The notes: generated from the letters alone by a model not told the origin. 32,466 nucleotides of DNA from an uncultured Collinsella sp. (GCA_900544235.1 UQUL01000022.1:1-32466); one strand, 5' to 3'. Positions 1-8,100 are shown, counted from the first letter of the stretch. Numbers and translations: made by a program.

Positions 1-55
1 CGGAATCGGCTAAAGTGCGATGGCGAAATTGGTTGTTTTTACAGTAGCGCTAACA
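1..55 (+). mobile_element. Right end of an IS21-like element (rest lies left of the window)
   Basis: The sequence holds two spaced copies of the short motif (CGGAATCGGCTAAAG, GCGAAATTGGTTG) that also recurs at 1479-1567, and it ends in GCTAACA at 49-55, like the end at 1578. It has the same orientation as the right end at 1578, so it is not the left end of the element that follows. IS21 ends characteristically carry several short transposase-binding repeats and terminate in CA. I read it as the tail of a separate IS21 copy that cut into the next istA. Confidence 0.6.
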
Positions 56-56
56 G

Positions 57-704
57 TCGTGCCTGGTGACCGTCTCGGGCCGCAGGAGGACCAGGCAGGA
101 GAGGGCGTGGCGGTTCGCGCGGGAGGCCGGCTTCGAGCTCAGGCTCTGCGCGCCGCGCTCGCCGCAGACCAAGGGCAAGGACGAGTCGGCCAACCGCTTC
201 CTGAACCGCCTGCTCGCCTACGGCGGCGAGTTCACCGGGTGGGGCGGCCTCGCCGAGGCGGTGGCCCGGGTCGAGGCCCAGGCAAACTCGGAGCCGAACC
301 GCACCACCGGCCTGCCGCCCGACGCGCTGTTCATGCGGGAGAAGGAGAGCCTGCGGCCCATCGGGAACCTCCGGCTCCTCGAGTCGATGGTGGGCGACGT
401 GAGCGTCCAGACCGTCCCGCCGACCATGCTCGTCAGGGCCGCCGGCAGGGAGTGGTCCGTGCCCAGGCGCTGCATCGGCCGGCGCGTGAGCGTCGTGGCG
501 ATGCCCGGCGGCCAGGTCGTGGTGAGGATGGCCGGCGAGGAGGTCGCCGTCCACGACGCCGCGTCCGGGCCGTCGAGGCCCATCAACTACGACCCCGACC
601 ACTATGGGCAGGCCCTCGAGGGGAAGCGGGGCCTGGCCGACGCTGACATCGCCGAGGCCGCGCGCGCCAACCTCGCGCTGCTCGACTCGCTCGGAGGGGC
701 GTGA
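57..704 (+). pseudogene. istA: IS21-family transposase IstA, 5'-truncated remnant
   Basis: This is the C-terminal part of an IS21 transposase. The frame runs about 215 codons from the junction at 55/56 to TGA at 702-704. It keeps the end of the DDE integrase core, including the segment PRSPQTKGKDESANRF with the last catalytic Glu, and the C-terminal domain that follows. IstA proteins are usually 400-500 residues, so the N-terminal HTH and the first two catalytic Asp are missing. The open frame begins directly against the end of another IS21 copy, which suggests truncation by insertion or recombination. A GTG at 66 could start translation, but no Shine-Dalgarno site is evident and the product would be inactive. 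Confidence 0.8.
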
Positions 705-1477
705 TGGGCGCCGTCGCGGAGGGCAGCCCCTCGATCAGGGCGCAGGCGAACCTCTCCGCGCTCGGGCTGCACGAGATGGCGGCGTCCCTGCCCGACTACG
801 TGAGGATGGTCGCCGCGGGCGAGCGGGGCTTCGCCTCCGCCCTCGAGGAGATGACGCGCGTCGAGGTCGCCGCGCGGGAGGTCAGGATCACCAACCAGCG
901 CATACGGTCGTCGGGGTTCCCCTACGTCAAGGGGCTGGCGGACTTCGACTGGGACTTCCAGCCGTCGGTCCCGCGCGCCGAGATCGAGGAGCTCGCGACC
1001 CTGAGGTTCGTCGAGCGGGCCGAGAACGTCCTGCTCGTGGGGAGCCCCGGCGTGGGCAAGACGCACCTCGCCGTCGCGCTGGGCATCGAGGCCGTCAGGG
1101 CGGGGCGCGAGGTCAGGTTCGTGGACTGCGCCCGGCTCGTCGAGGACCTGGAGGACGCCTCGTCGCGCGGCATCCTCAAGAAGAGGCTCAAGTACTACGC
1201 CCACTCGAGGCTGCTGATCATCGACGAGCTCGGCTACCTCGACGTCGGCAGCGCGGGCGCGGACCTGCTGTTCCAGTTGATATCGACGCGCTACGAGCAG
1301 CGCTCGACGATCATCACCACCAACGTGGGGATCAGCGGCTGGGGCAGGGTGTTCGGGGACGACGTGGCGGCGAGCGCGATCGCGGACAGGGTGTGCCACC
1401 ACTGCCACCTGGTCAAGATAACCGGCAGGTCCTACAGGCTGAAGGACCTGCCGAGGGACGGGCCCGTCAAGCCGTGA
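704..1477 (+). CDS. istB: IS21-family ATPase helper IstB
   Basis: This 257-residue AAA+ ATPase loads the IS21 transposase on target DNA. A Walker A motif, GSPGVGKT, lies at residues 113-120 and a Walker B, LLIIDELGYL, near 170-179, both typical of the DnaC/IstB family. The length is normal for IstB, so the gene appears intact. The ATG at 704 overlaps the istA stop (TGATG), the translational coupling usual in IS21; a GTG three bases earlier is also possible. With istA truncated, this copy cannot move by itself, although IstB could still serve another IS21 copy. Confidence 0.9.
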   Translation: MGAVAEGSPSIRAQANLSALGLHEMAASLPDYVRMVAAGERGFASALEEMTRVEVAAREVRITNQRIRSSGFPYVKGLADFDWDFQPSVPRAEIEELATLRFVERAENVLLVGSPGVGKTHLAVALGIEAVRAGREVRFVDCARLVEDLEDASSRGILKKRLKYYAHSRLLIIDELGYLDVGSAGADLLFQLISTRYEQRSTIITTNVGISGWGRVFGDDVAASAIADRVCHHCHLVKITGRSYRLKDLPRDGPVKP

Positions 1478-1578
1478 CCGGAATCGGTGAAAATACGTTA
1501 GCGCAACCGGTGAAACCGCCTTTGCGCGAACGGTGCGCCTGTTTAGCGAAACTGGTGAAAAATAGATTGACGCTAACA
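1476..1578 (+). repeat. IS21 right end with multiple terminal repeats
   Basis: Just after istB come three spaced variants of one motif: CGGAATCGGTGAAAATA (from 1479), GCGCAACCGGTGAAACC (from 1501) and GCGAAACTGGTGAAAAATA (from 1546). The block ends in GACGCTAACA at 1569-1578. Arrays of this kind are the transposase-binding sites of IS21 ends. The IS110 coding frame resumes directly after the terminal CA at 1577-1578, which fixes the element boundary. Confidence 0.75.
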
Positions 1579-2076
1579 AAGGCGAGGCTCGAGGGGCTCG
1601 TCGAGGCCGAGGCCCGCAAGCCCAGGTGGAGGAAGAGGGTCGACTCCCTCCGCTGCCTCAAGGGCGTAGACACCGCGTCCGCCGCCGACCTCGTGTTCGA
1701 GGCCGGCGAGTTCTCGAGGTTCAGGAACGCCCGCTCGTTCGCGGCGTGGGTCGGCCTGACGCCCTCCGAGCACTCCAGCGGGGAGAGCGACCGCAGGGGC
1801 GCGATCACCAAGGCTGGCAACAAGCACCTGAGGAAGACGCTGGTCGAGGCCGCGTGGCACTACCTGACGTGCTCGGGGCGGCCGAAGGACCTCGCCAGGG
1901 GCCAGGCCCCGGACCGGGGCGCCCGGAGGCATGCCGCCAAGGGCGTGCGGAGGCTGGTCGAGAGGCGGGAGGCGCTGCTCGCGCGCGGGGTCCACGGCAA
2001 CAAGGCGAACGTGGCCACGGCGCGCGAGCTCGCCTGCTGGGTATGGGCGGTCGGCCTCATGGCCGAGGAGGCGTAG
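1579..2076 (+). pseudogene. IS110-family transposase, C-terminal fragment
   Basis: A 165-codon fragment in the frame ending at TAG 2074-2076 matches the C-terminal Transposase_20 (IS116/IS110/IS902) domain. Segments such as LRCLKGVDTASAADLV, FAAWVGLTPSEHSSG and GNKHLRKTLVEAAW are hallmarks; they include the helix-hairpin-helix and the conserved Ser segment. The N-terminal DEDD (RuvC-like) half is absent and is replaced on the left by the IS21 right end, so the element was split by IS21 insertion. No start codon or ribosome site precedes it. The N-terminal half may lie left of the window. Confidence 0.85.
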
Positions 2077-2420
2077 GGGGGGCGGTCCCCCGCACATAAG
2101 CCAGTCACCCCGGAAGCGGTTCGATCCGAAGCCGTTGAGGCGAACCTCAGGTCCCTTTTCTGCGAGCGCCCAGGGCGCCACACGCGTGCACAGACTGTCG
2201 GTTCGACGTAGAAGCCTCAGCCGTAGCAACGGATTGCCCAGCGAGAGATCGCCGCGGGCGGATATTAAACTGCAAAGACGAGCGTCGGTAAGACACGCCG
2301 AGGTCGCCGCGGACGGGCTGATATAGGGAGAGGGCCTGACCCCATATCGTTGGGGCCAGGCCCGATTTTGCCTCTTGACAATGTCCTGCTCATATTAAAA
2401 GGAACGTCCCTAACTGCCGG
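2077..2420. other. Noncoding tail of the IS110 element and intergenic DNA
   Basis: No credible gene is seen. The first 250 bases hold several short hairpins, for example GAGGCGAACCTC and GCGCCCAGGGCGC, consistent with the 3' noncoding region of an IS110-family element. In the IS1111 subgroup this region encodes the bridge RNA; that reading is inference. A strong hairpin follows at 2332-2363. The last 50 bases include a TTGACA (2374-2379) without a well-placed -10. I cannot see where the IS ends. Confidence 0.4.
2332..2370 (+). terminator. Rho-independent terminator-like hairpin
   Basis: GGGCCTGACCCC (2332-2343) pairs with GGGGCCAGGCCC (2352-2363) around an 8-base loop with one A-C mismatch. 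On the plus strand GATTTTG follows. On the minus strand the mismatch becomes a G-U pair, so it could also end the minus-strand kinase/FHA operon, whose last stop is at 2421, though the T-tract there is poor. Confidence 0.6.
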
Positions 2421-3359
2421 CTAGAGGGCACCGAAGAGAATGGCGTAGGTAGTGGATTCGCCGAGCTTGAGCTCGTCGCCGGGATTGAGTTGGGCGGAAC
2501 GGCCGGGCTCGACCTGAATGCAGACGCGCGTGGCCCCGTTTACCACCACGGTTCCGTTGGTGGACGACAAGTCCTCGACGTGCCAGATATTTTGAGCATC
2601 GCACCAGATATGGGCATGGCGGGCCGAGACATCGTCGCCGACGTCGGTAATATCGCCCTCACCAGTGGCCAGCGCGCCAATCTCAACACCCTGCTCACTC
2701 GGCTGAATCCAGCGCGGGGCGCTCACGACAAAACTGTTTTGTACGCGCAGCAAGCCCAAGGGGTGCGCCGGGGCGGGTTCGCGTTCGCCCGCGGTCATCG
2801 ACATGCCAAGCGAACGCGGCGTGGAGGTGCCTCCGCCACAGGTCGCGTGCGCGTAGTCGATGGCATAGTTCACCGAGGACCGCACATCCGCCGAACAACC
2901 GACAGCGACAAACAGCACCAGCACGGCCTCGGCGCGCTCGGCGGGCATGAGTTCCGCCGCCTGGGACAGGCGATCGAGCGCGTTGCGATAGAGATTCGTG
3001 TCCTGGTGGCACTCTTCGAGCGCGCGTACCATCGGTTCACCTGCAGGACCGCACACCATATTGATCACAGCCGTGGAGTCCATGGGATTTCGCTGGCGCA
3101 GGGCCAGTTGCGACATAATGCGCGCAGCCGAGGTACCGTATTCGGCAAAGTAGCGCTGCTGAAGCGTGCCGACCGGCGCGCGAACGATAAAGCGGGAAAC
3201 CCAAGAGCGATCGGCGGCTCGGCTCTGCGGGCTGCGGCCGTCGGCGAGCGGACGGGACGAAAGCACCAAGCCGCACAGCTCGATATGGCTCAGATGCGCC
3301 GCGCGCTTAAAGATGTCAAACATGGCCCCGCATGGGGTGAGCTCAACTTGAGATGCCAT
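2421..3359 (-). CDS. FHA-domain protein of the kinase operon
   Basis: This 312-residue cytoplasmic protein has a C-terminal forkhead-associated domain at about 222-310. The phosphothreonine-binding signature is clear: S245, R247 and H248 in VSARHAHI, and STNGT at 266-270. The usual GR pair of the first loop is replaced (IGALATGEG). I do not recognise residues 1-200, which show no membrane segment. The start is three bases after the kinase stop, and its site AAGGAGG lies within the last kinase codons, so the two are translationally coupled. It probably reads phosphothreonines made by the kinase encoded just upstream; that pairing is inference from operon structure. Confidence 0.85.
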   Translation of the reverse strand: MASQVELTPCGAMFDIFKRAAHLSHIELCGLVLSSRPLADGRSPQSRAADRSWVSRFIVRAPVGTLQQRYFAEYGTSAARIMSQLALRQRNPMDSTAVINMVCGPAGEPMVRALEECHQDTNLYRNALDRLSQAAELMPAERAEAVLVLFVAVGCSADVRSSVNYAIDYAHATCGGGTSTPRSLGMSMTAGEREPAPAHPLGLLRVQNSFVVSAPRWIQPSEQGVEIGALATGEGDITDVGDDVSARHAHIWCDAQNIWHVEDLSSTNGTVVVNGATRVCIQVEPGRSAQLNPGDELKLGESTTYAILFGAL

Positions 3360-3362
3360 GAC

Positions 3363-5207
3363 CTAGGCCTCCTTAGTCGTAGAAATAGAATCGGACGATA
3401 CTTCGACAGGTCCGCCAAAAGTACGGGCAGCTGCGGCTCCACCGGCAAGCGGAGTCGCCATCTGGGCTTTTGTGCGTCGCGGTGCCGAAACGGGAAGTTC
3501 AAAGGCAAAGCCCATCGCAAGCAAAAACCACGTAAGCGTATAGGTTGCAACCAGAGCGGCAACAAGGCCGCCCATCACGGCGCGTTGGGAAAATACGCTA
3601 CATGCAGCCACAACCAGCACCGGAACCTCGCAGGCAGAAAGCGCAAGCACACCCTGCAGGAACCCCGAGCGCCGATTGCGCGCAAGTGCCCCCGCGGCAA
3701 CGCCGGCTATGCCTGGCAGCGCCAAAGCCAGTGCGGCAATAATACCCGGTAGCGACCCAGACCACACGAGCGATCCCAAAGTCGCCGTCACGCGAGCGCC
3801 CGACGCCAGCAGCGCGGCCGAAACCACGATCACAGCCCAAACCACGCCACAGACGACCGTCGCGCCGACCATCAGCGCGCGACGAACCGCGCGGCCAGAC
3901 GCATCCATGGGGCACGGCGTGAGCGGCTCGCCGCGGAGCGAACGGCCGACATTTTGCGCATAGTGGTCACAAAACGCTGAGAGCGCCGCCTCGACCGCCG
4001 CCGGCTCGGGACGATCTTTTTGATGGCTGGACAGACAGGCCATCACCACGTCGAACAGCTGGGCATCGACAAACGCCAGCGCATCGCGTAGCTCTTCGGA
4101 ATCCGGCTCAAGCCCTAGCTGCTGGGCCTGCTCGGCCGCAGCGAGCGCCACATCGGGCTCACGACGAAGCAGCTGAGTCAAATCACAACCGGGCGCATGG
4201 GCACCAATGGGATAGTCGGGCCGCGTGTCCATCTTGAGACGGTAGGGGCTCGCGATGTCGCGCGTCTTTTTGCGCGAACCCGAGGTGCCCGAAGTGCTCG
4301 GCGCGGCTTCGTATGGCGCGACGCCGGCAATGAGCTCGTAAACCGTGCTTGCCGCGGCATAGACGTCAATCGCCGGCGACATACGCAAAGCGCGCAGGTC
4401 GGGAATATCGTCGGTGAGCATCTCGGGCGGGGCATAGGCAACCGTCGCGCGACGCAGCGTGGCATAACGCTCCGTAAACGACGCCTTGCCGCCGGTACCG
4501 GCCACGGCCGACGCAGGCTCAAGCGCCAGCGACGAGCCAAAGTCGATCAGGCACAGGTCAAAGGTGCCCTCGGCAAGCTGCCGATCAAGCGGTAGACGCG
4601 CCGTGCGCACCATAACATTAGCGGGCGAGATATCGCGATGGACAAAGCCCTCGCCCACCAGGCTCATACGGCAGAGCAAATCGAACAGGTCGCGACCCAG
4701 ACGCGCCGCCACAAGCGGCGACAGGCGTCCGGCATCGTCCACGGCAAGTCGCGAACGCAAGCGGGCAAGCGTCTCGCCCTCGACCCATTCCATGACAATT
4801 GCAGGCACACCGTCGACCTCACCCCAGCCATAGAGGCGGGGAAAGCCCTTAAGGCCCGAAAGGGCGCGATGGCATTCGTATTCCTCGCGAAACGCCGCCT
4901 TGAACTTGGCGACCAGCGCCTCGTGAGCGGCATCGTCGTCAAACTCATCGCGCGTCGGCAAGATGAGCTGCTTGAGTGCCACGGCCTCGCCTTGGGCGTT
5001 GACGGCACGCGTCACGCGGCCGATACCGCCACGGCGCATGGTGGCATCGTCGGCAAACAGCATCGTAAAACGACGCAGATAGGCAGGCAGTTCGTCCTGA
5101 CCGAGCGCAATGGCCGGCTCAAACCCGTCGACACGCGCCAGGCGCAGGCCGACCATGGGATCGCGACCGAGCGATTGTGGTGTGGTGGATGCAAGATCGG
5201 TCATCAT
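3363..5207 (-). CDS. Membrane-bound Ser/Thr protein kinase with four C-terminal helices
   Basis: This 614-residue protein has a Hanks-type kinase domain at about 55-425. Visible elements are the glycine loop GGIGRV (60-65), the catalytic Lys in VALK (K79), HRD at 190-192 with N197, DFG at 222-224 and APPE near 259-262, so it should be active. The HRD loop reads HRDISPAN instead of HRDIKPxN, so the usual Lys after D is Ser, as in Tyr-kinase-like or atypical eukaryotic-like kinases. Four hydrophobic helices at about 445-468, 480-508, 517-539 and 543-568 anchor it, followed by a short cytoplasmic tail. There is no PASTA or other sensor domain. The ATG overlaps the stop of the upstream surface-protein gene (ATGA), so it is co-translated. 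Confidence 0.9.
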   Translation of the reverse strand: MMTDLASTTPQSLGRDPMVGLRLARVDGFEPAIALGQDELPAYLRRFTMLFADDATMRRGGIGRVTRAVNAQGEAVALKQLILPTRDEFDDDAAHEALVAKFKAAFREEYECHRALSGLKGFPRLYGWGEVDGVPAIVMEWVEGETLARLRSRLAVDDAGRLSPLVAARLGRDLFDLLCRMSLVGEGFVHRDISPANVMVRTARLPLDRQLAEGTFDLCLIDFGSSLALEPASAVAGTGGKASFTERYATLRRATVAYAPPEMLTDDIPDLRALRMSPAIDVYAAASTVYELIAGVAPYEAAPSTSGTSGSRKKTRDIASPYRLKMDTRPDYPIGAHAPGCDLTQLLRREPDVALAAAEQAQQLGLEPDSEELRDALAFVDAQLFDVVMACLSSHQKDRPEPAAVEAALSAFCDHYAQNVGRSLRGEPLTPCPMDASGRAVRRALMVGATVVCGVVWAVIVVSAALLASGARVTATLGSLVWSGSLPGIIAALALALPGIAGVAAGALARNRRSGFLQGVLALSACEVPVLVVAACSVFSQRAVMGGLVAALVATYTLTWFLLAMGFAFELPVSAPRRTKAQMATPLAGGAAAARTFGGPVEVSSDSISTTKEA

Positions 5208-6109
5208 AGGGCAAGCGCCGCCACGTTATTGTTGAAGTTACCGAGCGCGACGTCATCATCGCCGTAATGGCCGACCCATTGACATAGGTTGGTGTAACAG
5301 CCCCACAGATTGGCATACTGCTGATACCACTTTGACCGGGGCGAGAATGTCTGACGACCGAACTCGGCTCGAATGACAAACATCTCCCCGACCAGGCTGT
5401 CGCACGGTCTGGGATCTCCCGTAGAGTTATAGGTCGAGACCACGTCATTGGCACGAGAAACATAGCCGTCGAGCATGTTGTACTTGGTCACAAGCCAACT
5501 GTGAATGCTCTCTTCCTCGGCAGCGGAAAGGCCACCGGAGTTTGCATCGTTGTCAGTGTTGCCGCCCGTCGAGCCGCCGTTTCCAGACCCTCCGGTAGAG
5601 GAACCCGACCCAGAACCGCCGCCCGAACTCGATGAATCCGAGCCGGAGCCAGAAGTATCCGAGCTACCGGGCTTTCCGGACCGCTGGGCGTCCTGCTCCT
5701 TTTGCTGCTCGACCTTATTCACCGTTGCCGCCACGCTATTGTTGGACAACCGATCGATGATCTTGGTGTTGGTGAGCACGATGGTTTTGCCATTGGCAAG
5801 CGTGACTTCGTTGTCCGGGGCCTCGGCGCCGTCCGCATCGTCGGTGCCAAACACAATATGCGCGACCACACTTGCCCAAGCATATCCAGTCGTGGTACCC
5901 AGATCACTTTTGACCTCATGCCCCATGCGCGGTTCGCGTGCGGCATGCGCCTGCATCATGGACGGCACGGTCATGCCATAGGCAGAAACGCCAGCCATGA
6001 CCAGCACCAGCGAGCACGACAGCAGCACGTACGCCCGCGGCGCCAAGCCCAGTCGGCGTCGCATGCGCACCGCGGCGCCGCGCTTTGTCTGAGTGCCACC
6101 GGGCCGCAT
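5204..6109 (-). CDS. Membrane-anchored extracellular protein with Ser/Gly linker, function unknown
   Basis: I do not recognise a family. The 301-residue product has an Arg-rich N-terminus, one hydrophobic segment at about 27-47 (anchor or uncleaved signal), a region of about 90 residues, a low-complexity Ser/Gly linker at about 145-193 and a C-terminal region of about 110 residues with Cys and many aromatics. The start at 6109 is chosen because GGAGGAG lies 6 bases upstream; an upstream in-frame ATG has no such site. It opens the operon with the kinase and FHA genes and may be the extracytoplasmic sensor or a substrate of that kinase (inference). Confidence 0.75.
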   Translation of the reverse strand: MRPGGTQTKRGAAVRMRRRLGLAPRAYVLLSCSLVLVMAGVSAYGMTVPSMMQAHAAREPRMGHEVKSDLGTTTGYAWASVVAHIVFGTDDADGAEAPDNEVTLANGKTIVLTNTKIIDRLSNNSVAATVNKVEQQKEQDAQRSGKPGSSDTSGSGSDSSSSGGGSGSGSSTGGSGNGGSTGGNTDNDANSGGLSAAEEESIHSWLVTKYNMLDGYVSRANDVVSTYNSTGDPRPCDSLVGEMFVIRAEFGRQTFSPRSKWYQQYANLWGCYTNLCQWVGHYGDDDVALGNFNNNVAALAL

Positions 6110-6121
6110 GCGTTCTCCTCC

Positions 6122-6149
6122 AAGAAAAACACGCCGCTCAGAAGCGGCG
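6122..6149 (-). terminator. Intrinsic terminator between recR and the surface-protein gene
   Basis: On the minus strand CGCCGCT (6149-6143), a 4-base loop and AGCGGCG (6138-6132) are followed by TGTTTTTCTT. This ends about 12 bases before the start codon at 6109 and overlaps the spacing to its Shine-Dalgarno. It is either the end of the dnaX-ybaB-recR transcript or an attenuator for the surface-protein/kinase/FHA operon. Confidence 0.75.
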
Positions 6150-6288
6150 CATTCATTCAAATCCATATTTGAGTGTATCAGCGAACCCAAAAGGTTGCGC
6201 AACGAATGGGCAAATTAAGGATGCGAGCGGAAGCATCCATGCGATAAGCGGATACGAAGCATCTTTGTTGCACAACAAACTCACAGTC

Positions 6289-6316
6289 GCACGGGGAAAT
6301 TATGACTACCCCGTGC
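6289..6316. repeat. Inverted repeat downstream of recR
   Basis: GCACGGGG (6289-6296) and CCCCGTGC (6309-6316) form a perfect 8-bp dyad with a 12-base AT-rich loop, 39 bases past the recR stop on the minus strand. No T-tract follows in either direction, so it may be an RNA-stabilising hairpin or an operator rather than a terminator. Confidence 0.5.
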
Positions 6317-6354
6317 ATCGCGAGGAAAACATACGGCAGGAGCAGGCTCGCCGC

Positions 6355-6951
6355 CTAAATCGCGCGACGGGCCTCGATGGCGCGGCCAAGCGTAAGCTCG
6401 TCGGCATACTCCAAGTCGCCGCCCACGGGAAGGCCGCTTGCCAGACGCGACACCTCGACGCCCAACGGCTTGATGGTACGGGCCAGATAGCTCGCCGTGG
6501 TCTCGCCCTCGATGTTGGGGTTGGTGGCGATGATGACCTCATGGATATCCTCGTGACCCAGACGCGCCAGCAGCTCGCGGATGTGCAACTGCTCGGGACC
6601 AATCTTGTCCATGGGGCTGATCACGCCGCCCAGCACATGGTACAGGCCGTGGTAGCTGCCCGTGCGCTCGATCGCCTGGACGTCGCGCGGCTCGCCCACC
6701 ACGCAAATACGAGTGGTATCGCGCATCGGGTCCTGGCAGATGGAGCACTCGTCGGCCGTGGCGTAGTTAAAGCAACGGCTGCAAAAGTGGACCTCTTGCT
6801 TGACCTCCAGGATGGCCTCGGCCAGGCGGCGGGCCTCCTCGGCATCGGCCTCGAGCAGGTAATAGGCGATGCGCTGAGCCGACTTGGGACCAATGCCCGG
6901 CAGACGGCCCAGCTCATCGAGCAGTTTTTGCAGACTGTGATTCGCACTCAT
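6355..6951 (-). CDS. recR: Recombination mediator RecR
   Basis: This 198-residue protein acts with RecF/RecO to load RecA at gaps. It shows the N-terminal HhH segment LPGIGPKSAQR (17-27), a four-Cys zinc finger (C57, C60, C69, C72) and a Toprim domain starting near 80 (ICVVGEPRD), with the conserved IIATNPNIEGE later. The length is standard. The start follows the ybaB stop by 13 bases, yet I see no good Shine-Dalgarno before the ATG, only an AT-rich stretch, so translation probably depends on coupling to ybaB. The dnaX-ybaB-recR order is classic. Confidence 0.97.
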   Translation of the reverse strand: MSANHSLQKLLDELGRLPGIGPKSAQRIAYYLLEADAEEARRLAEAILEVKQEVHFCSRCFNYATADECSICQDPMRDTTRICVVGEPRDVQAIERTGSYHGLYHVLGGVISPMDKIGPEQLHIRELLARLGHEDIHEVIIATNPNIEGETTASYLARTIKPLGVEVSRLASGLPVGGDLEYADELTLGRAIEARRAI

Positions 6952-6964
6952 ATATATGCGTGTC

Positions 6965-7285
6965 TTAGAACGGCATGCCCGGGATGTTGAGGCCGCCGGT
7001 GATGGCGCCCATCTGCTTGTTGGCGAGCTCGTTGACGCCGCGGACGGCCTCGTTGACGGCAGCCATGATCATGTCCTGCAGCATATCGACGTCCTCGGGA
7101 TCGAGGGCATCGGGATCGATGGTGAGGTTGACGAGCTCCATCTCGCCGTTAACGGTCACCTTGACCATGCCGCCGCCGGCAGAAGCGTCGACGGTCTGGG
7201 ACTTGAGGTTCTCCTGCGCGGCGGCAAGCTGCTCCTGCATCTTGCGAGCCTGCTTCATCATCTGCTGCATGTTCATACCGGCCAT
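6965..7285 (-). CDS. ybaB: YbaB/EbfC nucleoid-associated protein
   Basis: This 106-residue YbaB/EbfC family protein is a small dimeric DNA-binding protein commonly encoded between dnaX and recR. The N-terminus is a Met/Gln-rich helix (MNMQQMMKQARKMQEQL), followed by the conserved Gly-rich turn SAGGGMVKVTVNG and the segment LDPEDVDMLQDMI. AAAGGAG lies 6 bases before the ATG. It is separated from dnaX by 836 bases that contain an opposite-strand gene, so it probably has its own promoter; a possible -10, TACGAT at 7366-7361, lies upstream but the -35 is weak. Confidence 0.95.
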   Translation of the reverse strand: MAGMNMQQMMKQARKMQEQLAAAQENLKSQTVDASAGGGMVKVTVNGEMELVNLTIDPDALDPEDVDMLQDMIMAAVNEAVRGVNELANKQMGAITGGLNIPGMPF

Positions 7286-7626
7286 GATGGCTCCTTTACG
7301 TGCGGCCGCGCGACAAGCTGCAAGGGCAGCCGGAGCACGGCGGGACTTTCAAACTCAAAAATCGTACCACGGCGCGCGGCGAGAGAGCGGGGCGGACGTG
7401 TTACCTCAGTCGATATACACGTCCTGGAGTGCAAGCCGCACCCATAGATTATGCAAAGTTGAATAGTTCGCATCTGCATAATATTGAAAGCTAAATCTTG
7501 TAGAGCCGGAATCCGACATTTTCTGCATCCAGCTAGATAACAAAATGCCGAACCGCTGCTCGAGGCGGCGCTCATGATGGCAGGGTATAATTTGATTGTC
7601 ACAGACAGCAATTTGGAGGTGCCCCC
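7286..7626. other. Intergenic region between ybaB and a plus-strand membrane-protein gene
   Basis: No gene or RNA is recognised in these 341 bases. The left part is GC-rich and contains the ybaB ribosome site. The middle (7440-7560) is clearly AT-richer than its surroundings, with TAATATT-like stretches. The right end holds a -10 element for the next gene. It presumably carries divergent promoters. Confidence 0.5.
7586..7591 (+). promoter_or_regulatory. -10 element of the small membrane-protein gene
   Basis: A perfect TATAAT lies 36 bases before the ATG at 7627. The hexamer 17 bases upstream (AGGCGG) is a poor -35, so an activator or a weak promoter is likely. The GGAGGT ribosome site is at 7615-7620. 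Confidence 0.5.
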
Positions 7627-8100
7627 ATGAATGCCCCCGACGCGCTCCAAAACATCCGCTCAAAACACCCCGCTGCATATGTGGTTCTCTATCTCTTTGT
7701 CGGCTGGGCATTGCTGGTTATCATCACCCATGCTATAGCCTTTGGAGCAGAGCTGCTGATAGCCAGCTCGGACCAGCCCGTCGTCAAATGGGAAGCGACC
7801 GATGAGTGCACCGACGGGACCCGGACCGTTTACTACAACAGCCCGTCCCTTTACCAAGAGCTCAAGGTCAAGATAAAAGATTCCAAGATTGTTGATGCCG
7901 AGCCAGGCTCTTTTTTGACAATCGGAGCAGTTGCCAACGACATGCAAGTCGAGTACACAGACAGTCGTGCGACGTATCGTGTCGACCTCAGCATCCTAGG
8001 CCGACCGTCACGCACCTGTCTGCTCGAATGCGATATACGCGGCACCACACTACACATGTCCGAAATACAAATGCGCCCGGGCAAGGGGTTCTCTTCTTGA
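7627..8100 (+). CDS. Small membrane-anchored protein of unknown function
   Basis: I do not recognise the family. The 157-residue product has an N-terminal hydrophobic helix at about 18-45 and then a soluble, beta-rich region of about 110 residues, predicted outside the membrane. It has a canonical ribosome site (GGAGGT, 6-base spacing) and a TATAAT upstream, so it is likely real. It lies antisense between dnaX and ybaB and converges on dnaX with only 21 bases between stops and no visible terminator there. Codon use is less GC-biased than that of its neighbours, which hints at later acquisition. Confidence 0.7.
   Translation: MNAPDALQNIRSKHPAAYVVLYLFVGWALLVIITHAIAFGAELLIASSDQPVVKWEATDECTDGTRTVYYNSPSLYQELKVKIKDSKIVDAEPGSFLTIGAVANDMQVEYTDSRATYRVDLSILGRPSRTCLLECDIRGTTLHMSEIQMRPGKGFSS

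Noticed and set aside
602..1579. A long open frame of 325 codons on the minus strand opposite istB
   Set aside because: It is the reverse shadow of a GC-rich gene; the product is Arg/Pro/Ala-rich without recognisable domains, while the plus strand encodes clear IstB motifs.
604..2076. A continuous plus-strand frame running through istB out of frame and into the IS110 fragment
   Set aside because: Its first 290 codons are an out-of-frame shadow of istB. Only the part after the IS21 end at 1578 matches a transposase, so it is not a fusion gene.
2490..3752. A 420-codon plus-strand frame opposite the FHA gene and the kinase end
   Set aside because: It lacks a ribosome site and domains and crosses the junction of two well-supported minus-strand genes.
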